From Meghimatium bilineatum (Eukaryota; Mollusca; Gastropoda; Stylommatophora; Philomycidae), in the NCBI GenBank assembly GCA_034231615.1, contig CM067317.1, positions 22,177,477-22,241,476 on the forward strand: a DNA stretch of 64,000 nucleotides, read 5' to 3'. The notes beneath the pieces were generated by a model that had not been told where the DNA came from, searched no databases, and saw only the letters and a list, made by a program, of their open reading frames with translations. How positions within the stretch are numbered: the first letter of the stretch is position 1; the number at the start of each line of letters is the position of its first letter. Made by a program: the position numbers and the translations under genes. Shown in pieces: positions 42,365 through 54,990 of this stretch.

Positions 42365-42600
42365 TACATGCATGTTGTAAGAGGCAACTAAGGAGGTTTA
42401 GGGTGAGGTTGGCTGTCCCATCTCATATAGTGTCAAAGTTACTCACAGGCCATGCTGAAGCTGAATGTGTCAGGTCAAAATAGGCATATATCACAGCATA
42501 CCTATAAAAAATGACAATGCATTTCGGCCCCCTGACTGCATCCTGCTAATTGACAGGAGTTTGATTGCAGAGGCATTCATATGAGTGTGGAAAATGTTGA
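42365..42600 (+). mobile_element. SINE-like repeat, family S (longest copy)
   Basis: TTGTAAGAGGCAACTAAGGA, GAGGTTGGCTGTCCCATCTC, GGCCATGCTGAAGCTGAATG, TGTCAGGTCAAAATAGGC, then GCATTTCGGCCCCCTGACTG. No clear tRNA head could be assigned. Confidence 0.55.
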
Positions 42601-44300
42601 AGAGAAATATCTTTGATATCTGTCCATTATTTTCTTTATCTCCCTCTGCTTTTTGCACCTTCACCTGTTCCTTGCAGGATCACTTTTGATAAGGAATTAT
42701 ATTGACTTGCATGTCCAAAGCATGCAAGTTTGTCATTTTACTAGTTAAAGTACTTATTGAACCTGCAAGCCTTCTACTAGGTAGGTAGGTAGTTAATGAG
42801 TTTTCCTCTCTTTTGGAGAGGCACAACCAGCGGACAACAAAGTCCAGTTAGGTTATATCAGGATGCACTACAATAAAATTTCTTGCGTTTGCATTGCCCT
42901 ATTAAATAAATGGAAGAACTGGAGTAAAACTGTATTGTGTGCGGTTAATAAATCCAATTTGTTAATATTTTACTGCAGCTTTTGTTTTGTTATTTTGGGT
43001 GTGCATTACCTCACATGTATTTTTTATCAACTAAACTAAGTTAGTTAGTTTGTTCCTTTCGTGCTGCAGGCGGCACATAGGATAGAGGTTTTGATTCTCC
43101 ATGTGTGGCAGTCCGCTGCCTGTAGTTTTAGTTCATGTATGGTCTTGCAGCCTGTCATTTCCTCTTCTTTCTGTTCTTAAAATATAATTCATCAATCGTC
43201 AATAACAGCTGTGATGAGTACAACAGCATTTATATAAAAGTACTATTCTTTGCCCTTTATCTATCCACATTAGCTCAGTACATTGCATGTACGACATTTC
43301 AACTTCTTTTTACTAAATATTTTCTGTGTTTGATCACAGAGACAGTGTTATTTTAATATGTAGACACTTAAACAGATCAAAGTCGTCTGCGTATTAGAAG
43401 AATAATTCACTTCTGTCCTTTTCTATCAAATTTATTTTATGGCTCGTAACAACTCTTAACATCCTTTTATGTTGTCAAGATATCTTTATCATCATTTTGC
43501 TACTTACATGTTTCGTAGTACTCATATTTTCATATGGCAGCCCCGGGTATTACCTCTAGTTATATATAAATTATTATCTTACTTTCTATATCTTAATATT
43601 GTCCAATCAGACTAGCCTTTATGTAGCAGTAGCCTCTCAGTAGATGACATGTTAATAAATTGCAGGGTTCCTCTTGTGGTTGCACCACAGCATTTCGTCT
43701 GCACAATTATAATTCCCTTTGTGGTGCAACATTCAGAGAATCTAGCATTGCATATCACTCTGGATGAACCAATTGAGCTCCTTCCCACATGGCTCTAGCT
43801 GCCAATGTATACATGGTTTCTTGGCTGTGAGTAGAGGTCTAGTGAAAAGCAACTCTGTGCAGGATGTGACATTTCCCCGGGAGAACCCAGAATCTGGCAA
43901 ACATGTTAGCCCTATATAATTGGTTGGACAGCCCTATTTTTGGACAGGGAATGCATAGCTGGCTGCCCTACAGGGTTGAGTTGATATGAGCATCTCTGAC
44001 GGGAAGTGATGCTTGGAAAGAAGCTGAAAGCTCATAATTGCAGCTCAGCATGTTACGGAAGGAGTAGAAAAGCCACATAATCCCTAGAATTTACCTCCTC
44101 TTGGTATGATGTATTGTGTACTTCTGAGAGTTTGAGTATTCTGAGTATGAAATAAAGTTCGGGAAAAACTGCCCTCTTTGAGAGTATTGAAAGTGAGAGC
44201 TAATCATTTGTAAATCCTTGGGATCGAAATGGCAACAATAAAAATTCTCCAACACATTGTAGGACAATAGTCATCCTTTGTTACTAACATTTTACTATCT
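42601..44300. other. Spacer, nothing recognised
   Basis: No exon, RNA or repeat signal supported. Confidence 0.5.
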
Positions 44301-44304
44301 CTAA

Positions 44305-45175
44305 AGGCAAATTATAAATTCAATATTCATCCCAACATTATGTTTTCAATGTCAGACATGGACACTAACTAAATAACAAGAGAGAAAGCTTACTATGTGT
44401 GAAATTAGATGTTTAAGAAAAGCATCAAACAAAAAAAGAAGAGATCATATGAGAAATGAGGATACAATAGAAATCCGATTATCCGAACCCCAATTAACTG
44501 AATCCCAATTATCCGGATCGAATTTGGGTGAAATAAATTTAGAGAGGTCCCGGGGCAGTTCGCACGTTCCATTACTATGTAGTTTATTTGCAATACATAG
44601 TTGCTTACATATTACTGTAGTTTTATGAATAAAATTCCGTTCATTTCAATGTATGATTGTATGTATGTACACTGACATGCTTCATTCCTGAGCTATATCC
44701 AATTATCCTAATTTTTTTATTATTGAACTTTACAATTCGTAATGTGCGACAATTATTTCAACCGCCAAGTTTCTCTAATCTTTGTTGGCACCATCCGCCA
44801 ACTGGCCAATCGGCCCGATCCCTAATTAATTCAGATAATCAGATTTCTACTGTATTATAAGTACTGTTAGATCAACATCAATTGTCAAGTATACTGAAAA
44901 ACAGAGATTGAAATGGTTCTGCCACCAAATAAAAATGAAACCTTATTGGCCAGCGGCAAGAGCATACAACATGAAAATGGAAACAGCAAGATACAGAGGA
45001 AGATCAAGAAGAAGGGGGATTGAAGGAGTTACCATCTGACAAGGCACAGTATTACTGCATATCAATCGACCAGGCGTGTAATAGCCCAAAAACCAATCAC
45101 CATTCAATCCTGCGAAGCCTCACAGCAAAAGCAGAGAAAAAAACAATTGATAGATACTAATATCTCAAAACTTAA
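44305..45175 (+). mobile_element. RTE-type family L LINE fragment, interrupted by a MITE
   Basis: The left part (to 44462) reads FQCQTWTL then MCEIRCLRKASNKKRRDHMR. The right part (from 44855) continues STSIVKYTEKQRLKWFCHQI, then YWPAARAYNMKMETARYRGR and a SRRRGIEGV end. This is the order seen uninterrupted in the 36165-36510 copy. Confidence 0.75.
44463..44854. mobile_element. pogo/Tigger-like MITE with TA duplication
   Basis: Starts CAATAGAAATCCGATTATCC at 44465 and ends, in reverse, CAGTAGAAATCTGATTATCT at 44852 (20 of 23 terminal bases match), flanked by TA on both sides. GATTATCCGAA-type ends are typical of pogo/Tigger elements of the Tc1/mariner superfamily. No transposase. Confidence 0.85.
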
Positions 45176-45424
45176 ATTGTAACCTAAAATACAATTATAT
45201 CTATAGCAGTCAAATATGTTTGATATGTTAGAAAATGTCGACCCGGCTATGGTAGAGTTTTTAATTTATGCAACATGAAAATACTTTCTCAAGTTGTAAT
45301 GATGGGTCTACACTCGGATCATTGAATGTATGATCAATTCTCACCTCACTATCAATGTTATTTTAAAAAATGTCAAGTTACTAGAAAAGAGCATTTGATG
45401 CAAGAGCCTATTCGACACATTCAA

Positions 45425-45720
45425 GTATTGGATGTTTTATTGAGCCAATCCTTCTTTATGGGCGCAAAGAATAGACAATAAATAAAAGTGTCCAAGATAA
45501 GCTGGAGGCAACTGAGATGTCGTTTTTAAGAAGAGGGGAAAAATTCCATGGGCAGCCAAAAAAACTAATGTAGAAGTCTTCAGAGTTGTTGGAGTAAATC
45601 CACAAATTAGAAGCAGATCGTAACGATTTTTAGGGCATGTGATGAAAGAAGTAAACAAGAACATTTAGTACCCACAGGAAAGATCAAGGAGAGAAGAGAC
45701 AAAGATTAATAGATACATTT
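45425..45720 (+). mobile_element. Degenerate family B-like RTE fragment
   Basis: AATTCCATGGGCAGCCAAAA and ACTAATGTAGAAGTCTTCAG correspond to the [13 protein letters not shown] region of family B; the following frame resembles FLGHVMKE. Confidence 0.55.
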
Positions 45721-45759
45721 TTGGATGGGTTATCTATCTATCTATACGCCGTGTCCCTT

Positions 45760-45950
45760 GTTTGCCTTGAACAAGGAGGTGGAAGAGTTCTCTGGAGATG
45801 GCCTTCATGTGCGCTGTTTGTAAGCTTGTTATCACTGTGGCACAAAAAGAAGTCATCATTTTGAACATATTGACAACACAAGAGACAGGGAGTTATAGAG
45901 AAGCATGGTCGCCTACGCCACTCCTCATGACATTTGATTGATTGATACAC
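45760..45950 (+). mobile_element. Family D RTE 3' end with TTGA tail
   Basis: Shares ATCACTGTGGCACAAAAA and the ATTTGATTGATTGATA terminus with 1-123. Confidence 0.6.
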
Positions 45951-46229
45951 ATTTACAAAGTAATGAAATGACAATTGGAGATACGCCTATGCAGCTAACC
46001 TTGACTCTTAAAATGTTAAAAAGTTACTTAATATTTGAAAAAGAGGTTATTAAGATATGTTGCCAACAAAGATTAGAGAAAGTTGACGGTTGAAGTAATT
46101 GTCACACATTACGAATTGTAAAGTTCGAACGTAATCAAAAATACAAGACTACATGGAGAACATTCATAGTTATACGTGCATGTGTTCTTTAGGACGGAAG
46201 GGAGGGTGTGTGAAATTGGACCACACAAT

Positions 46230-46760
46230 GATAGGAACAAGAGTTATTGAATTGGGAGGGGGTGAAAGTTAAATCGGACATCATAGTGATAGAAACTAGA
46301 GTTATTTAGATATTGGGGAGGGGGGGGGGAATCGAACATCACAGTGATAAGAGCAAGATTTCTTGAAGTGTGGATGAGAATCAAACATAGAGATATGAAC
46401 AAATGTTTTGAAATAGGGGGAGTGGGTGAAATGGAACATTATAAAGATATATGCAAGGATTCTCTAGATATGGTATTAAATCAGACATAGTAGTGATACA
46501 TGCATAGGTTATTGAGATATGTGAGTGAAATCGGACATAATAGTGATACGTGGGTGAAATCGGACATAGTAGTGATACGTGGGTGAAATCGGACATAATA
46601 GTGATACGTGGGTGAAATCGGACATAGTAGTGATACGTGGGTGAAATCGGACATAGCAGTGATACGTGCATGGGTTTTTAAGGTATATGAGTGAAATCGG
46701 ACAGCAGTGATACCGTTCATGGGTTCGTGAGATATGTGGGGGAAATCTGACCTCATAGAT
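46230..46760. repeat. Minisatellite with 29-bp core
   Basis: At 46530-46660 the unit GTGATACGTGGGTGAAATCG plus 9 bases repeats with few changes. Outer copies are longer and diverged. Confidence 0.92.
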
Positions 46761-46825
46761 ACCTTTATGTGTTTAAGGGATTGTTTGTTTGATTGCCACT
46801 ATCCCCAGGAATTGAGAGCAACTTG

Positions 46826-46995
46826 CTCTTACTTCATATGTCTTTCATAAGAAATATGTTACTTTCTATGTCTTTCATAAGAAATATGTTACTTCCCATG
46901 TCATTCATAAGAAATATGTTACTTCCTATGTCTTTCATAAGAAATATGTTACTTCCTATGTCTTTCATAAGAAATATGTTACTTCCTATGAACAG
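46826..46995. repeat. 30-bp minisatellite, about 5.5 copies
   Basis: Unit TATGTCTTTCATAAGAAATA plus TGTTACTTCC; nearly identical copies. Being a multiple of three, it gives a spurious 10-residue protein repeat. Confidence 0.95.
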
Positions 46996-47689
46996 TGGGG
47001 GTGGTTAATTGATGTCAGGACTGTGTGGTTGATTTTCTCAGTATGATGCAATTCTTTGAAATGCCGCCCCCTTAAATGGTTGTGTTTCTAAGGCCACTCC
47101 AACAATGTATTTTGACTGGTGCCGCCAGATGCGGCCGCATTTCTGCATCATAGGACGACGGTCCTGCGTGATGTTATTTGCAATTATTACAACTATGACA
47201 AGTGCTTGGGTTCTTGAGATGTGTTGTGAAATCGGTTCTAGGGGTTTGTGGTGAATTAAGATGACATGAGTTTTAAAATGCACTTTAGGTGCCTCTTTAT
47301 TTAACAATGCTTCCAAATTGTTGACCACAGTGGCACATAATTTCGTGACTCTCTTACATATTATTTGAAACGAGTAAATGGAGATCGATCTTTCTAATGT
47401 TAGTGGCCAGCTGTCTATACAGAATATCCGTAGACAGTATCGATTCCGTTAGATATGTCTTAGCCATGAGAATGATAGTATTTTAAGTAATGTTACATTC
47501 TAAGTGTTACATAGGATCCATACAATCATTCAATCTAAACATAAGACATATTCTCTGTCTAACTCTGTAATAAACATGCAATATAATCACATTCTCTCTG
47601 TATACTCTTGTCCATGCAACCTGATCCTATTTTATGCATATATCCATGTTATCTCAGCATCCAACACGATGCATTTGGCAGACACCAGA

Positions 47690-48110
47690 GCTTTCGAGTT
47701 GGAGCGATGTGCTTCTACTGTGTGTAATTATTGTATGTTGTTGAAACCCATATGTACACCCTCTTTGAAAGTTGTTCTGCGAAGAGTTTCTCCTGGTCTT
47801 CCTCTTTTTTGCGATGCCATCTGGTACCCATTTTAATGTTTGTAGTAGCTGTCTGTTTTCATTAATTCTAAGTTCATATTCAATATAAGTCCATCGTTTT
47901 ATTCTTATTGGTGTAGAGACATATTGTGTTTGATGTCTTCTCTAACTTGCGTGTTTGACTTGAATTCTTCCAAACCAATATTTACGAGTCTTCTAAGACA
48001 TTTATTTGCAAATAATTCAATATCTTCTCCAGTGTCTTTGTCATTTCCCAACTTCAGCAACCATTTGTCAACACGGATATCACATTGGAGCTGAACAAAC
48101 GCAGTTTGGT
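47690..48110 (-). mobile_element. Degenerate LINE RT C-terminal fragment
   Basis: The minus strand, with stops, reads LFANKCLRRLVNIGLEEFKS then WVPDGIAKKRGRPGETLRRT, the shape of LINE C termini (basic GRP-x-TWRRT block). Confidence 0.5.
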
Positions 48111-48869
48111 ATGTTTACTTATTGTTGTTGATTTCCAGATCATTGTTAGGTGATGGAACGCACTTGATGCCTACTCCTGTCATAAACCGTGCAATCTAAA
48201 ATTATTATCTCTGTCTACTCATGGACAATCGCACATTTGACTTCCTTGATAGTGTTTTCAAACCTTTGTCGTTTATAATTTTCTGCATTCTTAAAGAAGA
48301 TCTATCACCAATCGATATGATCTCTCATCACATATTGGCTGTAATGGTCTCTGGACATCTTTTGTGTTTTGTCTTGGTGGTAGAACTAACATTTGGCAGA
48401 TTGCATTGTGCACGTCTCATTATCTTACCTTCCTACATGTATCTCTTCCTACATTCTGTTCTCTTATTTAACTCTAATTTCATGTAGAGTCTTCATCAAG
48501 CTGTCATTATTTGTAAATTCTTCTTATAGCCCATGCCGTGTGTTCATGTTTACCATGTCTGTACACGGCATTCAGTCTCGTATACTGTCAATCATTTTGG
48601 ATACCGATGTACCCCAATGTCACAATACCAATCTGCTGAACGCCTAGTCTCTTAGAGTTCTCATGTCCCTCTTTTTCTTCAACTTGCGTTTTTTTCACTG
48701 TGCTCTATTAACCTTTTCTTTGGTGTCTACAAAATGTGAGCTGTCTTCTACTAATGCAATTGAGCAGCTCTGTTCTCATAAAGTGTCTTTTTTTTATAAG
48801 CACAAAATATTTTTATGTTAATGATGGCAAGCGACATTATTGCTATTCTTACTATTTCGGCAACATAGG

Positions 48870-49440
48870 TGAAGAAAATAGTGAGGTTAATTGGTAGTTC
48901 ACCTTCAAACACTTCTTATTTTTATTCTTTCTGTCCTCATGTACCTTTCGGTGTTGAGGGTACAGTGAGTATACGGTCTTTTGCCTTTCTATTTGCCTCT
49001 TCCGCTGTTATATTTCCGAATGTCTCTAATACACTATCTATCCACCTTTTACGAGGGCGTCCAATAGATCGACTGTTTTCGTATCGTTTGTTAAGGGTTT
49101 TTTTAAAATAATACTTTGCTCTTTCTGTCTGGTTATGTGGCCGAACCATTTAACTTGTTGTTTCTGGATGTATTCAATTGTTGACTTGATCCCTAATTGT
49201 TTCCTTAGTGCTTCATTCTTGATTTTGTCTCTCAAGCTAACTCCAATCATAGGTCTCACACATTTAATTTCAGTGGTGTTAATCTTATGAATTGTTCTAG
49301 AATCTAATGTCCAAGTTTGACACTGATAACACACCGGTGGTAAGAAAATGGTGTTTAATAGAGCTTTCTTTGTTTCTAGTGTAATATCTTTGTTTCTTAG
49401 TAAAGTTGTTAATTGACCAATCAAACACTAAGGTATAGTT
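48870..49440 (-). mobile_element. RTE-type family L fragment
   Basis: The minus strand is open for 128 codons: MIGQLTTLLRNKDITLETKK, FLPPVCYQCQTWTLDSRT, KQQVKWFGHITRQKEQS. It then shifts frame into an IGRPRKRWIDSVLETFGN end. Confidence 0.75.
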
Positions 49441-50300
49441 ATGTTAGGTCTATTATTGACGTATACACGGCCCTTCATCTTGGCATGACCTTTGTATAAC
49501 AAAATGAAAACATAAAATGGCGACACTGTAGGGCGTAGGGGCCTAATCAAAGCTGATATTTCTATATAATTTTTTTTTTAAATCACCACATTCCACGTCA
49601 ATAAATCCCAGAAAGTTGTTTGAATATTAAGTCTGAAAGATATTTTTTTCTTAGTTTGTTCCTCGGGCAATTAGTGTAAACAAAAATTCATTCAAACAAT
49701 CTCTGATTTGTACTACTTCACTGAAAAATGGAGGAAATGTTTTGTTCATTGCGAAGGTATTGTTCATTAGAAACAAACCAGCAGAAATGTAATCGGTCAA
49801 CGCTTTTAGCGAATTGAACATTCACCGAGTTCTTTTGTGATTCATACGAAATCTTTCGTTTGAAACCTCAGAAGCTGTTTGCATAGCAATTGCACGCTGG
49901 AGTGCTTTCAAGTCTGCTCACCGTCTTCACATTTTGACATTGTGCACTTTCTAAGTGCTAGTATGCACGAATAATCTATATATAGCAATGCATTCATAAC
50001 CATCTTAATCTAGTAATGATACAATCTTGGAACACTTTCTTGATATCTTCATTTGACAGAGATAAACGTTAGATAAGATTGTTTTTCAAGCTTCTTTATT
50101 AGTATTCAAATAGAACACAGAATAATAACATGATAACATAAGTTTGGATTTTTTTCTAGATGACCATTGCGATAATTTCATTCGTATATAGCTGGACCTA
50201 TATATTGATGTTTGCTTTGGTGCGTGTTTTATTTGTTTACTGCCTTTTAGTGCTTTAAAAATACGTTGTAAATGATACTGTACAACATAAACATTACATG
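49441..50300. other. Spacer, nothing recognised
   Basis: No feature supported. Confidence 0.5.
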
Positions 50301-50307
50301 TAAATGC

Positions 50308-50532
50308 AGGAATAGGGTAATGCAGTTTTGCTAATAACAAAGGACACACATAATAACACATACAAATCTACGTTTCGACCAAAATGCCTTTATCCTTACT
50401 GTTCGTTTTCTGTTGTATGTTTTAGTTTTGTTTCAATTTTTGTCTTGGTAATGCCTTTTGGTCGAAACGTCGAGTTGTGTGTGCTATTATGTGTGTCTTT
50501 AGTTATTAACAAAACTTCATTACCCTATTCCT
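50308..50532. repeat. Inverted repeat with ~85-bp arms
   Basis: The left arm (50308-50392) AGGAATAGGGTAATGCAGTT...CGTTTCGACCAAAATGCC pairs with the right arm (about 50448-50532) GGCATT-type...TTGGTCGAAACG...TTCATTACCCTATTCCT. The loop is about 55 bp. No target-site duplication identified. Confidence 0.8.
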
Positions 50533-51985
50533 AGATTTACCTGTTGGATTTCAGTTTCGCGCAGTAAGTACATATTATCGATATACATTGCATCGCGACT
50601 AGCGTATGTTGGTTGCATAATAGGCCCCTAAACATTTTTAAAAAATCGTATGCCTTCAAACATCGTGCCAGTCATTTAAAATATTGATGAGATTACACTG
50701 ACATACAAAACAACGTGATGATGATAATAATATAACACAGAGAAAGCATAAGTTTATCCCTATTTTTCTCTATGCCAAGCAGTGCAGTTTTACTTTCAGC
50801 CTTGGGTGTGTATCAATCAATATTATTGATGGGGAAATTTTCCAGTCTTTTCAAATCCTGGCCATGGTGACTATTTTAATAAGTATGGTCAGGGAAGACA
50901 ATACCACACATTGGAAGTCTTGATTATAAACCAGAATAATGACAGACGTGACATTCCCATAATTGTTGCCACTTTTACTTTCCCGTGATTTTCTTTCAAA
51001 TTCTAAGATTGCTACACAGAAAAAGGCGGATTTCATCGCAGTAGTCCAGGCATTGATATTCTGTTGACTTTATCGCAGCATGAAGTAGTGAACCTATACC
51101 CAACTACTTTAGTAACCTCTTACGACTTGCATAGTCGGTGGCAGGGTTAATATTACTCTAATTTCCCTTGTGGGTCCGACAAGATACATGGGAAATAACA
51201 TGTTAAATCCCATGTTATTTTTGACTGTGTATAGATCTCCAATATCGTATTGGCCTATACGTTTTGCTATGAATGAAGAATCCAGTACATTTTGAGTAAG
51301 ACAACCCAGTGGTTAGTGCACTATTTTTCTTATGGGAAATTAATAAGATAATCACGTTCTACTAATCTATAGAAACGAACAGATTGACGTTATTATCAAA
51401 GGTGTTTAACACACGGGGATAAAGAAAGGCGCTGTCCAAGACTGGAACAATTGCACTTGTGCTGCAGTTGTATAGTTGGTACCTATTATCGATTTTCAAG
51501 TTCAGGGTGATTCAGGTTCGATTTTATAATTCAACTGGAAAAAAGTGTTAGACCATAAGAGGTTCCTATGTCGATCAACATAAAAAAAAAAACTTCTTTA
51601 TCTCCTACAAAAGTAAAAGTGGCATTCGTCATGCTGACTTCGTTATCCTTAAAATATGTCATTCGTTATGGAAAATACAACCATAACACTGCACTAGCCA
51701 TTGCACCTGAATAGTGTTGAAAAGGGACCAGCTACTGTATAATACTTTTTATCAAATATTTCATTATAACATTATCATTGTTTTCATCTTGTTAATTCAC
51801 CATTAAACGTTCATTTTACCACCGTCGTTTAGCATAAATGTTACGGTTCTTTTCTTGTTTTAACTATTTTGTTTCTGAATATAGGCCTATATTTTTTGAT
51901 CATTCCACCTCTAGTTTGTTAAATTTGCTTAATTTCTCGACGTTTACTGTTTGAAATTAATGTGTTTTACACATCTTAATTCTTC
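50533..51985. other. Spacer
   Basis: Nothing supported except a possible, weak family S remnant near 51050-51150 (AACCTCTTACGACTTGCATA). Confidence 0.35.
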
Positions 51986-51989
51986 TCCC

Positions 51990-52195
51990 ATCACAAATGA
52001 TTATGACCATTTGTTACATCTACTTTATAAAATTCAGTTAGACTTATAGTTCTTGTCTGAGTCCACAATTGGCTGATCAGCTCTGCAATGGCCCCACAGG
52101 TTTATGGACAGTTTTGACATAGGATGACCACGTTCGATTACGTTTGATGGTGCCTTACTTTCTAGCTAGTTTCTGTTTAGTTGCTCAAACTAGTT
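51990..52195 (-). mobile_element. Family H LINE 3' end
   Basis: CACAAATGATTATGACCAT, TTTGTTACATCTAC and AAAATTCAGTTAGA match the family H 3' UTR; the part to 52195 matches its zinc-finger coding end. Confidence 0.65.
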
Positions 52196-52301
52196 TCTGT
52201 TTAGTTTTTAGTAAATCTCAAGTATTTGGTTTCTCTTAATACATCTTAACTACTTTAGTATCTTTTCTTATTACATCTTCATACTCACAGACTCTCAAAG
52301 C

Positions 52302-52766
52302 ATGTTGCGTAAGTTAGAAAAGTTCATGCTAAGAAAAGAATGGTGGGACTTATTGAACAACTCATTTGTCCAGAGCATTACATGGATATACTGCCCTGGT
52401 CATGCTGGGGTCAGAGGAAACGAGAGAGCCGACTTATTGGCAGGCAATGCGGCGATAGACGGCACATTGCTCAGAAGAGATAAAGCAGACTTAATGAAGG
52501 CAGTAATAAATTCGTTTCAAGATGCAAATGATGCCAATGAGGTTGAGAACATACACATACCGAGAATATTAGAAATGGGAGAATCTAGAGGTGAGGGAAG
52601 GAAAAGTAAACTTTTTGGAAAGTCCCGAAGATCAAACAATCAACACCTGACCGGAACTCTAGTCTACATACACTGGGATGGCTGCTGGAGCGGAGGGCGG
52701 AGCACTTATGGGAATGTCACGCGCGCCGTGAAGCCAGTTTCTAATCAAGAATCAAGAGAATCTTAG
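52302..52766 (+). CDS. RNase H domain remnant of family G LINE
   Basis: 154-codon ORF. ITWIYCPGHAGVRGNERADL matches the last RNase H motif (the GH-x-GV-x-GNE-x-AD signature), followed by LAGNAAIDGTLLRRDKADLM. The rest matches the family G C terminus at 36520 and 40335 (SKLFGKSRRSNNQHLTGTLV). The catalytic first half of RNase H and the RT are absent. It ends CTAATCAAGAATCAAGAGAA, the family's 3' terminus. Dead, 5'-truncated insertion. Confidence 0.75.
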   Translation: MLRKLEKFMLRKEWWDLLNNSFVQSITWIYCPGHAGVRGNERADLLAGNAAIDGTLLRRDKADLMKAVINSFQDANDANEVENIHIPRILEMGESRGEGRKSKLFGKSRRSNNQHLTGTLVYIHWDGCWSGGRSTYGNVTRAVKPVSNQESRES

Positions 52767-53129
52767 TACATCTTAAGTATTTCAATCTTTTTCTCTTACT
52801 ACATCTTAAGTACTTTAGTTTTTCTTAGTACATTGTAAGTATTTTATTGTGTTCATAGTAGGAGCCTGCCTCTGAAGTACTTTAGTTTAATATTAGAACA
52901 TCTTAAATGCTTTAGGTTTTCTTAGCACATCTTAAGTACTTTAGTTTTAAAAATCGTTGTACATCTTAAGTAAATTTATTTTGTATAAAATCTTAGTACA
53001 TCTCATGTATTTTAGTTTAAAAAAAAAATCCGAGTAAATCTTACATAGTTTAGTTGTTTCTCGTGGTACAACTTAAGTACTTTAGTTTTTTTCTTAGTGC
53101 ATCTAAGTACTTTAGTTATTTATTGGTAC

Positions 53130-53525
53130 TATATAAGACATCTAGTACCTAGATTTATCATCGGTGGTGCAGGATCTGATGGCAGTGATCTGAATATCAA
53201 GAACACCACGGTGTCCATCGCCGTTGAAGGGTGTGGAAACATTATTCTCTTCTCCATTCTGATCCTAACACTCGTGCCGCTTTCCAGGACTTGCATCTGG
53301 TTGTATATAGATGCGACAAAAATCTAAAGGACATCTTGGTCCACAGTCAATTTAGGTCTTCTGTTCCCTACCATTTCGGCGCGTTTGTTGCTCGCGAGGT
53401 CGTTGCTACACATGTCCTTATGTGGTTCAGATGCGCTGCATTTCATTTCCCAAGGTCATTTTCTCCATTGATGAGCTTTTGCATGTATATCCCGTAATGT
53501 AATTTACATGATTATATGTAAACGC
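53130..53525 (+). mobile_element. Penelope-like element, left part (RT C-terminal)
   Basis: Encodes HSDPNTRAAFQDLHLVVYRC then DKNLKDILVHSQFRSS, the end of a Penelope RT. After a one-base frame change it reads RGRCYTCPYV, a Cys-rich linker, and NVIYMI up to the insertion point. The frame is degenerate. Confidence 0.75.
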
Positions 53526-54990
53526 ACATACAAAACAGTAGTAAAAATAGACAAAATTATAGAAATCTGTTAAGAGATATTCAAAGAAGAATTAAGCAAG
53601 ACAAGCAAAACTACATAAACAAAAGATGCCTTGAAATAGAAGGGCAGAAAAACCAAGTTAACAGTAAAATAATGTTCGAAAATGTACGACACATAAGAGA
53701 CAACACACTTCAACCATCATTAAAAGTGCTGAAAGACAAGCAAGGTAATACACTAACGTAAGGGAAACATATCTTATAAATGGAAGGAATGATGCAGTGA
53801 GATGTACAATGTAAAAATATTAAAAAACCAAATCAATAAATTAATATGAAAAAAGAGCCAAAACCTACAAAGGAAGAAGTGAGATATGCAATAGAAAGTT
53901 TAAAGACAGGAAAAGCCCCAGGCAACGATAGTTTAACAGAAAACATACACGCAGGGGGCGAGGTCGGAATCAAGATCTACCACAAACTCTGCTGCAAAGT
54001 ATGAGAGAGCGGCACATGGTCGGAGGAATGGAAAAAAATCATAATATATACTCCTCCCTAAAAAAAGGCGATCTTCAGATTTGTTCAAATTACCGAACTA
54101 TAGCCCATATAAGACAAGCAAGTAAAATAATGCTAAACAGCATAATGCAAAGAACAACGCTGACTATCACGTTTTAAGTATCGGTGGTTTTGAAATCACT
54201 GAACTACGCTACACAGACGACACTGTGCTTCTTTCAAATGATATAACAGGATTGGAACAGCAAATAAAGAACACAAGGAAATACATCGAATCACAAAACA
54301 TATATTTAAACGCGCAAAAACAAAAATCATGTCAACAGATATAACAACACAACAATCAAAAAATCAGAATAGACAATACCAAGGTAGAATGTGTCGATAA
54401 ATTCGAATACTTAGGAACAAACATCAACGGTGCAGGAGACTGCATGGCAGAGATAAGGAAGAGATTGGAAATGACATATTGTAAAATAACACAGTTGAAA
54501 AACATATGGAAAAACAAAAAATTAGAAACGAAACTGCTAATGCTACGAACTTTTATTTTTCCGATTGTAACATACGGCTGTAGAACATGGACCCTAAGTA
54601 AAACAGCGGCAAAGAAGATTAATGCCTTTGAGATGAAATGTTACAGAAGGATACTTAGAATATCATGGAAGGAAAGAAAGAGAAACTCAGTATAAACACA
54701 TTGAAGATTCCAGAGTGTTGGTTACTAAACACAATAGAAAAAAAAACTACACTTGTGTGGTCATATAAAGAGACACAGCTGGTTAGAAAGGCAAATAATG
54801 GAGGGCATAGCACCGGGACTGAGGAGGAAAGGCGGACCAAGAACTGACGATGGACTGACGACATTAAAGATAACATGAATACGTCGTTAAAAATTCAAGC
54901 CGCATCGCCCAAGACAGAAAATGCTTCAGGGAGTTCATTGGGAAGACAACGTTCTGGAAAGAATACGTCACATGACACACATGTAAACGC
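53516..54990 (+). mobile_element. Family F RTE-type LINE nested in the Penelope-like element, 10-bp duplication
   Basis: ATGTAAACGC at 53516-53525 recurs at 54981-54990. The insert (53526-54980) encodes a linker and RT: EEVRYAIESLKTGKAPGNDS, catalytic box LRYTDDTVLLSNDIT (YTDD rather than the usual YADD), YGCRTWTLSKTAAKKINAFE, MKCYRRILRISWKERK and a degraded basic end. 5'-truncated, with several frameshifts and stops. Confidence 0.88.

Noticed and set aside
46381-47008. Repetitive ORFs resembling repeat proteins
   Set aside because: They are read-through of 29-bp and 30-bp minisatellites; there is no conserved start, codon bias or splice context.
47038-47328. Minus-strand ORF reading RIWRHQSKYIVGVALE
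   Set aside because: Non-random look and CpG-rich start, but no recognised family or splice context; left uncalled.
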